From: Martensiomyces pterosporus
Lineage: Eukaryota; Kickxellomycota; Kickxellomycetes; Kickxellales; Kickxellaceae
NCBI GenBank assembly: GCA_025201845.1
Contig: MU604063.1
Coordinates: 1 to 40,195, forward strand
Direction of reading: 5' to 3'
Length of the DNA stretch: 40,195 nucleotides
Under the pieces are notes generated by a model. That model searched no databases. It worked only from the letters and a program-made list of their open reading frames with translations, and had not been told where the DNA came from. The position numbers were made by a program, and so were the translations under genes. This document shows positions 12,001 through 21,382 of this stretch, piece after piece. Positions within the stretch are counted from its first letter, which is position 1. Every line of letters begins with the position of its first letter.

Positions 12001-12095
12001 GATAGCCGTATCCTTTTGCAGGGCTGTCTGCTGCTATATGGCGATTTTTGCATACCGGCTGCCGATGGCTGGCCATCTTCATTGTCGGGAGCCAT
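9015..12095 (-). CDS. YEATS-domain chromatin protein, YEATS2-like, with zinc-finger motifs and C-terminal histone-fold-like region
   Basis: 1026 residues from the ATG at 12093-12095; nine bases further upstream the frame holds only TTG. A coiled, basic N-terminus is followed by a C2H2-like finger, CPDC-x-CRLQH, at about 162-185. The YEATS domain lies at about 311-435. It has the HPSY motif, the RWGWGEFPVRLQVFF block and LIHLLTLDDSCSGECVVGAE, closest to YEATS2 (acyl-lysine reader of the metazoan ATAC complex) rather than Yaf9 or Taf14. A second Cys-rich unit (FCHFCG, then YCSKSCEG) sits near 690-735. The extreme C-terminus, LVVGRLFFDVAKLFLRDLV then LTPLHVLAAVKRNPQAFD, looks like helices 2 and 3 of a histone fold. 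Acidic and Ser-rich linkers separate the parts. A role in a nuclear acetyltransferase complex is inference. Confidence 0.84.
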   Translation of the reverse strand: MAPDNEDGQPSAAGMQKSPYSSRQPCKRIRLSVPDKQSQARLECIVREQLDLELYLKQKEIGTITERLYQSEALLGVLESAIRSRQHASSMQEDIADGYLGYFRRLAESTESRQSQASQRSQASSHRQRPRRAAAISSRYTTDSSGTLYAQRVDGEIVRIVCPDCLRDEFVSLQGFLNHCRLQHGTEFASHDEAIRICGVAADADNDPAELPTSSAPAGNSPSKAPSRGPRVGALASKLSAEQMSSVADALEFISKPQRPELESSDAESDSSSDGESGADTKQQAKPSATKSKSGASAGKAPLHAARESRFHVIRRVMLGNTSQYISPEARSPGQESCTHKWTVYLRGMSNEDAVSDYIRRVRVFLHPSYRPDDIVDLSPPKFELTRWGWGEFPVRLQVFFIDRRNKPVDLIHLLTLDDSCSGECVVGAEAPIDFEIDRRGLSKSSPPPEQHSNPPLFPSLPPPPDNSLLKQLFAEICRLCPLLLTDAIPRGLEVPDSPESIIDLVPSAVVEKWTWCVAVSADVWKNSWPLGKRLAAEAQRNRALLSLIASAASILNAQEETGSRTVDTTNQLVDALTAILRASNADDAAAESLVLSIRTADAACCKECLDMLRLWLLEYPVNASRNDKPAVVPNTSRGLHNKSYAWSLKRWLRFNGFAPQPETQAIRPEDGSDRHPKPKHAIRTKRRVRVPVHRYFCHFCGALESRSDPRFSIKNGELVRDPESVLPAISYCSKSCEGLGSASVSTVSKADEALTKLPQGWDASEDEDDGDTLLMIDDDAAAYSTTATPLASRPASPSATNGVTHEDIEGIASALREYHVKQQNIQRDDADDDGSDGSKRSGSSQSAESRTGDKADDQTCGLTDDMGIDWVWSAIRPLELNCAPASRFSSTSTGADVANATLSGDTSAHSWVQLPNSSDETFGEALDQRLVVGRLFFDVAKLFLRDLVNAAQQGMRQNRASGVIQEPASSMQTADCTSGAEVCAPEDAKGNRKLLMLTPLHVLAAVKRNPQAFDACSNAYLADGS

Positions 12096-12271
12096 TGCTC
12101 GCAATGTAAGAAAAATACTGTTTTGGATAGCCCCTGCTGGCTTGTGACGATCCAGTAGCTAGAGAAGCGAAACAACACCAAAGGATACGAGGTGGCGCTT
12201 TTAGGGAAAACACATTTATTCGCTTAAAAGGGATCCACTGGGTGCACGTTCTGGGATCATGGGGTATGGTT

Positions 12272-15200
12272 TTAGTCATGCACATACTTTGTGTATGCCT
12301 GAATCAGCACTCGCTCGCCGCCGCCTCTACCGACTCGGACGCTGCTCAGGCGCTCGCGCTCAAGAGAGAACAGGCAGTCGCGGACAGTTATCAGTAGCGG
12401 GGCCGAGAGAGATGTGTGGCGGTGCGAGAGCAAGGGCGGCGGACGCTGGCTCCGGAATGATGCATCAAGCGACTGAGGCTGCTGGCTCTGCGACGGTGTG
12501 GGCTGCACGCCAGACGCGATTGAGCTGTCGGGCCCTGGCGAGCTAAGAGCAGCAGAGTCAAGAGCATTCGGTGCATCGATGCTTGAGCGGTTGCGCTTGT
12601 GGCCGTGCACCTGACTAGCACCAGCCGTGTCCAGCGGCGCCAAGCTGCTGGAGCCCAAGCTGGCTGTGCTAGCTGTACGCTCGGTAGGCGTGGCTCCCAG
12701 AACGAGTGCAGCTGTGCTGCTGGTGCGCGGCAGACCAAGATCGGCAGGCAGACTGCCCGGGTCGACTGGGTCGGATGCCAAGGCGGGCTGAGGCGGCTTT
12801 GCGCCTGAACTCGTACGTGCAGTGGATTTACTCGCTGAGGCGCTGATGAGCCAGTCTGGCGTGCTCGCGTTCATCCATGACTTTCTGATACCGCCAGCCG
12901 CGCGCAGAGCAGTTTGGTTGCTGATTCTGTTGCGCACGTCGTCCGGCATGTTCTTGTTTGTGTACACCGGAGCATCGCTTGATCCGTCGTCCTTTTTACG
13001 GTGGCGCTTTGCAGAAGGCAGGCCCTTGGACTGGTCGCCAGCATCGCTGCCGGCTAGGTGTGAGTGCTGGTCGCCGTGCTTGTGCTGCTCCTCTGAAGCG
13101 TCGCTTCGTTGAGCAGCGGAATTCTGCTCGGCATCGCCTCGCTTGCCAGCATCTGCTTCGGTGCCATTCGCCGCGTCTGCCGACAAGCTGGCTGATGCGC
13201 CATTTCTTTCGTCGCTAATGCCCGCCTGATGTGCATCGCCTTCGTCGCCTGGATGCTGCTCTTGCTGCTGGTCCAGCACGTTCTTCTGTTCGCGCTCGCT
13301 AAGCAAGCGCTCTCTGGTTTGCTCGCGCATTCTGTCGACGCGCTCAATAACAGCTAGCTGCTTCTTGACGTCCAAGTGAGGCGTGATTCTGTAGAGCGGG
13401 AGCCTTGTGAGCGGGTCGAGAGGCGGAGGCGGCAGCGTTTGCGTTCTGGTGCGGTGGTATGCTGCTGCAGAGACCAGCTCCATAAACGAGCGCAGGCGGT
13501 CTTGTAGCGCAAAGGAAAGATACGGCGCCACGTCAGCAGATACGGCCCTAATGTGTGCACGCTTGCAAACCTTGGCAATGAGAGCCTCCAGCACTTGCTG
13601 GTTGGCAAAGACCAGGCCAATGGCGCGATCTCGAGTGATTTCGACACCGTCAACCATATGGGTAGCAACAAGCGGTTCCGAATCCTCAGCATCGCTCTCA
13701 CTAGGAGCCCTCTTGTGCGAGCCGTGGTGCATATCGCCGCTAAGGATGATCTCTGACTCCTCTCTGAGATCGACTCCGGTGTATCCAATTACATCGTCGA
13801 TGGAAAACACGTCGCCGCCGCCACCGCTCCCAGCGGGTCCAGCACTGGAGCTGGCACGGTCCTTTTCGCGCTTTTCCTTTTCGCGCTTTTCCTTTGGCCT
13901 GCGTGCTGATTCCTTTGACGTGGCTGCATCCTTCTCTTTGGGCTTGTCGCTGTCGGCAGATCTACCTTTACCTGCAGGCCTGCCCTTTTGCGCAATTCCA
14001 GCGTCAGCAAAGTCGTCGCTGTCGGAGGCGTTGCCGCTTGTTGCTGCAGTGCTGGTCCTGCTAACCGCTCTCCCTGAAGACGAGATATTTAAGGAGATAT
14101 CGTCGTCTACATAGGCACCTGCGAGGTCTGCTTCATTCTCCTTGGGCGCCAAGGCGCCTGCCAGTATATCCGAGTTGGCGCCGCGCTGGCTGCTGTTGCC
14201 GGAGCCGCTAATCGACGATATGCTGTCTAGTGAAAGCGACGGGCCAGCCAGGGCCAGCTGCACTGCAAGTGTCTCCACATCAGGCTCAGAGCTCGTCCCA
14301 TCAGTAGTCTTTTGCTTCTTTGTGCCGGCTCGGGGTGCAGGGGAGCCAGACCCCCGCGTATCCGTTGGCCGCTTTTTAGACTTTGCCGATCCGCTCGCAT
14401 CCTTGGGCGCTTTGCCGGCAGTGCTTTTCTTCTTGGAGTCCTTGCCCTTCTTTTCGGGCTTGGGGCTTCCGGCGCGTGACTCTGGCTGCGAAACCTGAGG
14501 GGTCGGAGCACGCGCAAACTGTCGCTGTGCAATGAGGGCTTGAAGCCTGGAGATCTGAAGAAGCTGCTGGTTCTTGGCTTCGTCCGATATATTAGGAATC
14601 CCGCTTGTTGGCTTCAGGAGCAGATCACCATAGACGCTTAGCTGCATGCTTAGCTTTGCCAGCTGCTCGCCGGGAATATTTGGACTGGCGATTATCTGCC
14701 TCCAGCGTGCAATTATCTCGTTGAATGTGGCATTCGCAGGCTGGCTGACCAGCGGTGCGCCAGCATTCATTGGTCTAGGCGGTCCTTGGCTGCCACTCAT
14801 GCCTGTTGGTGCTGGCGACACAGCATGCTGCGGGTGGCCAGCTTGTAAAGACGATAGCGACAGTGGTGTCGCTGCTGTTGTTAGCGCCAAGGGCAGCATG
14901 TCGTTCAGCCCAGCCAGCCCAGCCAGCCCCGCATTCCCGGATGGCTGGCTCGCAGGCGAGTCGGCTAGAGACGCTTGCTTTTGACGCGCCAAAAGAAGCT
15001 GTTGCATCAGAGGAACGTGCTGGTTGGTGTCGGAAGTATGGATTGCTGCCGGCACTTGAGAAGGAACCCCAGCTGTGAGTGGAACTGCTGATGACGGTGT
15101 TGAGCGACGAATGTCGGACGATGCTGACGACGGGATAGGCGCAGTTGCCGGCGAAGACCCTGGCATGCTCGGGCGTGTAACTGAGACGGACAGTGGACTG

Positions 15201-15317
15201 TGCCGCACACCACCTGCTGCATGCGACTGCTGTAAGGGTCCCATTTGGACCTGCGGACGAGTAAACACATGCGGTCTTTGTTGGAACTGCTGCTGTTGTT
15301 GCTGTTGTTGCTGCTGT

Positions 15318-15355
<38 letters not shown>

Positions 15356-16936
15356 GGTCGCCAGTGGGTTCATATGTCGCGGTTCACGGTGCTGCAATAT
15401 GGCAAGGAGATCCTTAAACCTGTGGCCCATTATGGCCTGTGCCTCGCTTAAAAACGATGGGAAGTCAAGTGTCCCAGACTGCAGGCCTCTGAAAATCCCA
15501 GCAAGACGCCCCTGCTGGTCCGTTGGCAGGCGGCTCATCATGTCAGTTAGCCACCTGGACGCATCGGCGGTATTCTGCTCAGCATTTGGCCGTGCATGTG
15601 GCCTTACTGGAGGACGCACACTCGGGCCTGGCGCAGGTCCAGTCTGCTGAGCATGCGGCTGTGGTCGACGCGGTGGGGGCTGATGTGGCCGCTGCGGTCT
15701 TGCTTGTGGTGCGGGTGACCCTGACCGAGGGCTTCCAACAGGTGAAGGGGTTCCTTGCTGCGTGCGGCTAGCTGTCGTTGCCACGTTCGCTGGCCTTGGC
15801 CTCATAGCAGGACGACCTCCTGGTGCAAATGCATGTGGTCGCTGAGGGCGGTGGCCAGCAGCTGCCACTGCAGTCGATGCTATACTTTGTGCTGGGCGCT
15901 GAGGAGTCTGCCTTCTTGGACCCTGGGGCGGAGGATGTGGCCTATTATGCTGCTGCTGCTGCTGCTGCTGGGTGCCAGGTGGTGGGCGGCGGACCACCGA
16001 GCTGGGCGACGGACGTTGTGGCTTTGGTATAGGTGGCCTAAACTGCTGATTTGGCTGCTGCTGCTGCTGCTGTGGGATGCCTTTTGCTGTTTGTTCTGCA
16101 CTACTATCAGCAGACTCAATAGACTCGCTTTTGCCTGTGTAAGCCGGGTAGGTGCTTGAAGAAAGCGACCCTACTCGTTGCAAGCCAGCACCGCCGATTC
16201 CTCCTATCCCCGGAGATGTGGGTACAGATGCTGGATGTACACCTTGTTGTATGTGCGCCACAGATGCTGACTCGCCATTATGCAGGTCTCGGGTTGAAGG
16301 AAGGGCAGACTGGCTGGACAATCTACTAGAGGCTGTGCTTGGCACTGCTGCTGGATATACAGCGCTGGAGGAATGAGGCGTAGGCGTGGGTATGCTTGCA
16401 AGTGGCAAGGTGACCCTTGAAACTGTCGCCGGCATGGCAGGCGAGGCCGATACGACAGAGGAGACCGGTGTAGTTAACAGCGGCGATGGAGACGTCAAGT
16501 CGATGCCGAGATCCCTACTTAGGGCGGCGAGAGGGTCGGATTCAGGTGCACCAGACGACACCACAGGGATAGATATGTCCGCTGACAGATCGACGCCAAT
16601 GCTACCAAGCAGCTTGTCGATATCGTCGTTAGAGACCTTCGAAGTATCTACCGAATCCCCTAGGGACTTCATAAGCTGGTCGATGTCTGCGTCAAGTGGG
16701 ATTGGCGTCATGGCGTTCGAGGCGCCACTACCACCGCCACCAGCTATGCTAGACACTGGCCCACTGGTCGGTAAGATCGATGAGAGATCCAGCGCATTCT
16801 GCGACGTAGTGGCATGCGCGGCAACACTGCTGCTACTGCCATTGAGTCCGCTCAAGATCGAAAGCAAGGGCGAATCCGCACCGGAGGTCATGCCAGTAAT
16901 ATCGATGCTATTCAGAAACGAGTTTTCATCGGACAT
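12272..16936 (-). CDS. TAF4: TFIID subunit TAF4
   Basis: About 1554 residues, single exon, from the ATG at 16934-16936 (MSDENSFLNSIDITG). Codons further upstream contain only TTG. The N-terminal two thirds is low in complexity, rich in Ser, Pro and Gln, with a long Gln tract encoded at 15288-15356. Family identity rests on the C-terminal third. DDVIGYTGVDLREESEIIL at about 1040 is the TAF4 histone-fold entry, continuing through QVLEALIAKVCKR and DRLRSFMELV to an Arg/Glu-rich helix near 1200. The last 40 residues, starting ITVRDCLFSLERERLSS, match the end of metazoan TAF4. TAF4 pairs with TAF12 through the histone fold and scaffolds TFIID. The stop lies 176 bases upstream of the YEATS gene start on the same strand. 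Confidence 0.9.
15288..15356 (-). repeat. Polyglutamine-coding CAG/CAA repeat in TAF4
   Basis: About 23 consecutive Gln codons (plus-strand ctg/ttg units) with mixed CAG and CAA. The mixture suggests selection for Gln rather than a freshly expanded pure repeat. Shorter CTG/CAG runs occur nearby at about 15950-15970 and 16056-16075, in the same gene. Confidence 0.9.
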
Positions 16937-17327
16937 CCTACAGCGAATACGCGTGTAAAGGCTGGATAGCAGCAACTGTTCAGAATTAAAAAATGCATAT
17001 TGTGCCCGATGATAATCGCAATATACATGTTAGACGTGCACGACGCCTGCCGCAGCGGGTTTCTGCCACGTTCTGCCATTTACCTTGCTGCCTTTTATGT
17101 GGCAGCTAGTCGCAACCTTTGCACGTGTGTGTACTACGAATGTGAGGACAGACCCTGGACGGGGGCGGCTATATATATATGCTATAAGAGCAGAGTAGAG
17201 CTGGAAGGATGATCGGGGGCAGATTTTTTGTGCATATATTACAGCCCATTTATAACTGCCGCTAGCGGAGACGGGCACATGTGGTGGTGATCACGTGGAT
17301 AGTCAAAGCGAGCAAGACGGGAAAAAC
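16937..17327. other. Intergenic region between CCDC174-like gene and TAF4
   Basis: 391 bases downstream of the CCDC174-like gene and upstream of TAF4. It contains an AT-rich run (TA repeats near 17172-17182) and a CACGTG at about 17293, close to the CCDC174-like stop. No gene is visible. Confidence 0.5.
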
Positions 17328-18188
17328 CTAACTGCACCCTTGCTTTCTCGCCGCCAGGCGTTTGGGGGGCCGCGCCGCGGTCTTTTGAGCTGACCGCCGA
17401 ACAGAGAGATGGATCTGCTCCCACCGGCGATCAAGTAGCCGCCGCTGCCTTTCGCTGATGCTTGCTGTAGCAGCCTTGCGAGCGACGGTGGTATTTTCGT
17501 GCAGGGCGTGCAACTCTACCAGCTGCCTTTCGCGTTCACCCGCATCAGAAGAGAGCTTGTAATGTCCCACACTGCGGTCTCTGCTTGCTGGCAGAAGCGG
17601 CGGGAAAACGCCTGCCTCGCTGTCGCTGTCTGCACTGCTATCACAGCTCGATGATCCGTCACTACTCTGCCTCTGGTGCACTCTGGCTTTATCTCTAGGC
17701 ACCATCCGCGATCGACCAAACTCGTCAATTATTTCTACCATGCTGCTGTCGCTGCTGCTGGAGCCGTCATAGCTAGACCCCTCATTGTGTGTTCGCCGCA
17801 GTTGGGCCATCTGCTTGCCAGCAAAATCCACCGAGCTTTCATCGAGGATTTTAGCTATGCGAGGGCCGTCGAGAGCCAGGTTGCCAGCTGCCTTGATGCC
17901 ATCGACGCTGCTGAGCAACTCGTATATTTTAGCTTTCTCCTCTAATGCCTGCTTGGCACGAGCATGCGTAGGCTCTGCTCCGTTTGAAGACTCGTGTGGC
18001 TGCGCCGAAAGCATGTCTCTGGTGGCGCGTTCCTGCACACCCTTGTTTTGCCTTTCCAGGGATTCTTTCAGCGGCCGCTTTCCCTGTTGCGGCTTCTTGC
18101 CACTCTTGCTTTCGCTGCAAGCGCGTTCAAGCTCTGCACGCAGGCTCAAGACGGCAGGCACGCCGACTGTTAGCTGCTTCTTAGGCAT
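17328..18188 (-). CDS. CCDC174-like nuclear protein
   Basis: 286 residues from the ATG at 18186-18188 (MPKKQLTVGVPAVLSLRAEL). The charged N-terminal half ends in KQALEEKAKIYELLSS, and a later block VEIIDEFGRSRMVPRD matches the conserved core of CCDC174, where an aspartate- and aromatic-containing segment precedes an FGR-R motif. Between them is VDFAGKQMAQLRR. The C-terminus is basic (KTAARPPKRLAARKQ) and probably nuclear. CCDC174 associates with splicing and exon-junction factors in animals. The same role here is inference. The middle is Ser/Asp-rich and unstructured. Overall similarity is confined to short motifs, so this call is weaker than those of its neighbours. Confidence 0.62.
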   Translation of the reverse strand: MPKKQLTVGVPAVLSLRAELERACSESKSGKKPQQGKRPLKESLERQNKGVQERATRDMLSAQPHESSNGAEPTHARAKQALEEKAKIYELLSSVDGIKAAGNLALDGPRIAKILDESSVDFAGKQMAQLRRTHNEGSSYDGSSSSDSSMVEIIDEFGRSRMVPRDKARVHQRQSSDGSSSCDSSADSDSEAGVFPPLLPASRDRSVGHYKLSSDAGERERQLVELHALHENTTVARKAATASISERQRRLLDRRWEQIHLSVRRSAQKTAARPPKRLAARKQGCS

Positions 18189-19364
18189 GGCGATGCACAA
18201 CAATAAGCGAGTTTCAAAGGGTGTGTAGCAGGAAAGGGAAGGGGGAAGGGGGAGAAGAAAAGGGATAGGGAAAGGAGGAATTATGCTCGCGGATGAAGTG
18301 CGGTGGGCCCTCTACCTGCTTGTGTGCCGTGCTTTTGGTAATGCTCTTGGTGGTGTTTGTGGTGGGTGATAGCGGACTTGCGCCCGCTCCAAAAATTGTT
18401 AGCAATATTGTCCAAATTTCAGCAATTGGCTGGCTCAGTAGAAGCTTCACCGCCTCGCCAATCACTCTCTGGACACGAACAGGGAGCTTCTCTGGCAGTG
18501 GCTGTGCTGCGGCTGCTCTTACTCCTCTTGGTAGAGGCACACCACATTGTGGGCAGCGCCACGCCATCAGCATTGATGGTGCCTCTGCTTGAACCTATTA
18601 ACATGCGATATGAGGGTGGTGCTCAAACCAGGAGGTGCAAGTGCACTTTGCCAGCTCCAGCAACCGCGTCGCGCAGAGAATGTTTGTGCTATGTGCCCCT
18701 TTCGTCTCCAGCATAGGGGAACCAGAGGATAGCTGTCCTTAGCCACTCTGAAAGCACTTTGTGCTTCTGGGCAGCCTCAGAGCCGCGAAGTGGCGCAGAT
18801 GCTGATAAATGCAGATCCCTCAACAACAATGCAACTGGAATGAAGAGGCACTGGCGCTCCAGAGAGAAATAAGAGAGAACCTGAGGGATTTCTGATGGTC
18901 GCTGTTGTAGATGCTGCCTTGCTATAGCCACTGGGCAACCAATGTCTCCAGCAGATGACCGAGTGCGAAAGAGCACCCTCAGCAAGCATCGGCGTGAGTG
19001 CCTCGCTACCTGCCCCCGCTTTCCATCTGCTTCTGTGTGAAGAGCTGTGATGCTTTCTCTGGCGCCGAGCCATCCCCCTTCTGGGCTGCCCTGTGGCTGC
19101 TTGCTTAGGCTGTGACACGTGCCATGCAGTGATCCTGGGATTACCTGATCACGAAGCCGCACCAAGAGAAAAAAAAAACAAAAAATTTGCAGCACGGAGA
19201 TTATGCCCTTTCTATCTGCGGCTGTGCTAGTCAATTGGCTTCTCTCCAGCAACTTTTGTTTTATAAAAAGAAAAACTTCCTCGTTTTATACTATCACTAT
19301 TGCGCTCGTTTCCCTGGCTCTATAGAACCGCAGACACGATAACACATACGCGAAAACACACGCA
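18189..19364. promoter_or_regulatory. Divergent promoter region, CCDC174-like gene / NSA2
   Basis: 1176 bases separate two divergent start codons. Open frames at 18214-18573 (-), 18293-18592 (+) and 18689-19252 (-) have no family features and I do not call them. An A/T element lies at 19180-19188, about 180 bases before the NSA2 start. AT-rich sequence at 19255-19290 may be the NSA2 core promoter. A small unrecognised gene cannot be ruled out. Confidence 0.45.
19180..19188 (+). promoter_or_regulatory. RRPE-like element upstream of NSA2
   Basis: AAAAAATTT followed by GCAGC, about 180 bases before the NSA2 ATG. It is an imperfect form of the AAAAATTTT element that recurs upstream of the other ribosome and translation genes in this window. 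It sits next to a run of A, so chance is a real possibility. Confidence 0.35.
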
Positions 19365-20273
19365 ATGGTAAGCACCTGGCCCATCTCCCCCTCTCTTGAT
19401 CGCCACAAAGCCGCAGCAGAAAAACGAAGGCGTGCTGTACTAACCAACCCTTGACTGGCATTGAATGGATGTCTATTCACCGTCTGAGTGTAGCCGCAGA
19501 ACGAATATATTGAGGAGTCGATCAAGCGGCATGGACGCCGCCTTGATCACGCCGAGCGCAAGCGTAAAAGAGAAGCGCGCCAGGTGCACAAGGATGCGGC
19601 GTTTGCACAAAAGGTGCACGGTCTAAAGGCCAAGCTCTACAATAAGAAGAGGCACTCGGAAAAGATCCAGATGAAGAAGACGATCAAGATGCACGATGAG
19701 AAGAATGCCAAGCAGAAGACTGATGATGCTGTTCCCGAGGGCGCTGTTCCCGCATACCTGCTCGATCGTGAGGGCCAGCAGAGGGCAAAGGTGCTTAGCA
19801 ACATGCTGAAGCAGAAGCGGAAGGAGAAGGCCGGAAAGTGGAACGTCCCGCTGCCAAAGGTGCGTGGAATCGCTGAGGATGAGATGTTCAAGGTTGTCAA
19901 GACCGGAAAGTCCAAATCCAAGTCGTGGAAGCGCCTTGTCACCAAGCCCACATTTGTTGGCGATGGGTTCACCCGTAAGCCGCCAAAGTACGAGCGATTC
20001 ATCCGGCCCATGGCGCTGCGCTACAAGAAAGCAAACGTTACACACCCGGAGCTCAAGGCTACATTCCAGCTTCCGATCATTGGCGTCAAGAAGAATCCGC
20101 AGAGCCCCATGTACACCCAGCTGGGCGTGCTCACCAAGGGCACAATCATTGAGGTCAACGTGGCTGAGCTTGGACTTGTGACTACGGGCGGAAAGGTGCT
20201 ATGGGGCAAATATGCACAGATCACAAACAACCCCGAGAACGACGGGTGCATCAACGCTCTTCTTCTTGTCTAA
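19365..20273 (+). CDS. NSA2: Ribosome biogenesis protein NSA2 (two exons)
   Basis: Exon 1 is just the ATG at 19365-19367. A 126-base intron (GTAAGC...GTGTAG) follows, then exon 2 at 19494-20273, giving 260 residues, the family's usual length. The joined start reads [17 protein letters not shown]. Signature blocks are [63 protein letters not shown] and [15 protein letters not shown]. Nsa2 is a nucleolar GTPase-cycle-associated factor needed for 27S pre-rRNA processing and the pre-60S particle. A TACTAAC branch-site motif lies at about 19438-19444. The splice call is strong because the expected Met-Pro-Gln-Asn-Glu start is recovered exactly. Confidence 0.98.
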
Positions 20274-21382
20274 GCGGGGTCTACCAAATTTCGTCTCTTT
20301 ACACTACCTACCACTCCTATTTACCCTCTATACAAAAAAGTGTCAGCTAGAAGTGTGCTGTGCCGGAGAACTGCATTGCCGCAAGCCTCGCTCTGGGGCA
20401 TTCGCTTGGGGAAGCCCTCTGTGGTTTATGTGGGTGTGCAAGTGAGGCACCTGCCAGCATTGTCCTTCGGCAAAAAGGCCCAGAAAGAGGGAGCGCTGGA
20501 AAGAGAGTTCTCCGCAAAGGTGACTTGGGATGGGTGGGCTCCTTTGTGGCAGACATGTCATGCAGCAGGCCCCCTGTTTAGCATGCTGTCTTTGCACTCT
20601 TGCTTCATGGTTTCGCGTGCCTGCTAGCTTTTGTTCTTGTCGTTGCAAGTGTGAACACACCGGCCACTTTGCCCCACTCCAGGAGTAAGCTGAATGCAGC
20701 GTCTATTAATTACAGCAAGGAGTCGATCGTTGATGCGTGCTTTCTTTGCCTTTTACCAGCAGCCTACGAGACGAGCGCTGAAGCAGCCATGCACAGATGG
20801 CAGGCAGCTTGCAGCGAATGGCATGCGTGGAGGGCAGCAGCAAAAAAAAGTGCTCGGAGAAGAGGGAGCAGGGAGGCTATTTGTGGCCATTGTGCTCGCC
20901 TCCAAAAGCCGGCTTGGCTGGCTGCATCGTTGGGCACCGCCAGAAGCCAAGTTAGCCTGCTCCCTTCTTTCACACCACCCCGCGCTCGCACACCCGGAAT
21001 GCCTAAATTGGGATTCAGACTTGCATGCCATTTGATCCTCGATTCGGCAATGCAGCGCGTTTCGCAGTTGTCAAATCTTTCCACCACCACTGCCACAAGC
21101 ACAGCCTGGCTAACTGCGCAGCGCACACCTTGGCTTCTTCAAAGGCGAGAGAAAAGCCGTCAATCGCTGCAGATGCCTCTCCCGTCAGATGCTGGATAAA
21201 AGGGCGGCGTCTTCCTGGTCTTCCAATGCACCTATCGCTTTTCAAACCTGAGCTACTCCCCGCCGTGCTCCTCAATCTCATTCTACCGCTCTTCTTGCTG
21301 TGCTATCAGCCGCACACTTTCTTGCTCCTGCGTTTCTGCTTTCCCCTCCCCCATTTAAGCGACACTACTACGCTGTTATCAT
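20274..21382. other. Intergenic region between NSA2 and LRR gene
   Basis: 1109 bases between two plus-strand genes. Several open frames of 70-200 codons overlap on both strands, but none has a recognisable domain, and their compositions look like translated spacer. The last 150 bases are pyrimidine-rich and probably contain the LRR-gene transcription start. No tRNA-like element was found by eye. Confidence 0.5.

Noticed and set aside
18293..18592. Plus-strand 99-codon frame with a signal-peptide-like start, overlapping a minus-strand 119-codon frame (18214-18573)
   Set aside because: Neither has domain features after the hydrophobic start, and the two overlap in a divergent promoter region. 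A real small gene is possible but not supported.
18689..19252. 187-codon minus-strand frame between the CCDC174-like gene and NSA2
   Set aside because: Composition is spacer-like, no family features, and it runs through A/T promoter-like sequence of NSA2.
20600..21199. 199-codon plus-strand frame before the LRR gene
   Set aside because: No recognisable domain after a short hydrophobic start; competing frames of similar length on both strands indicate chance openness.
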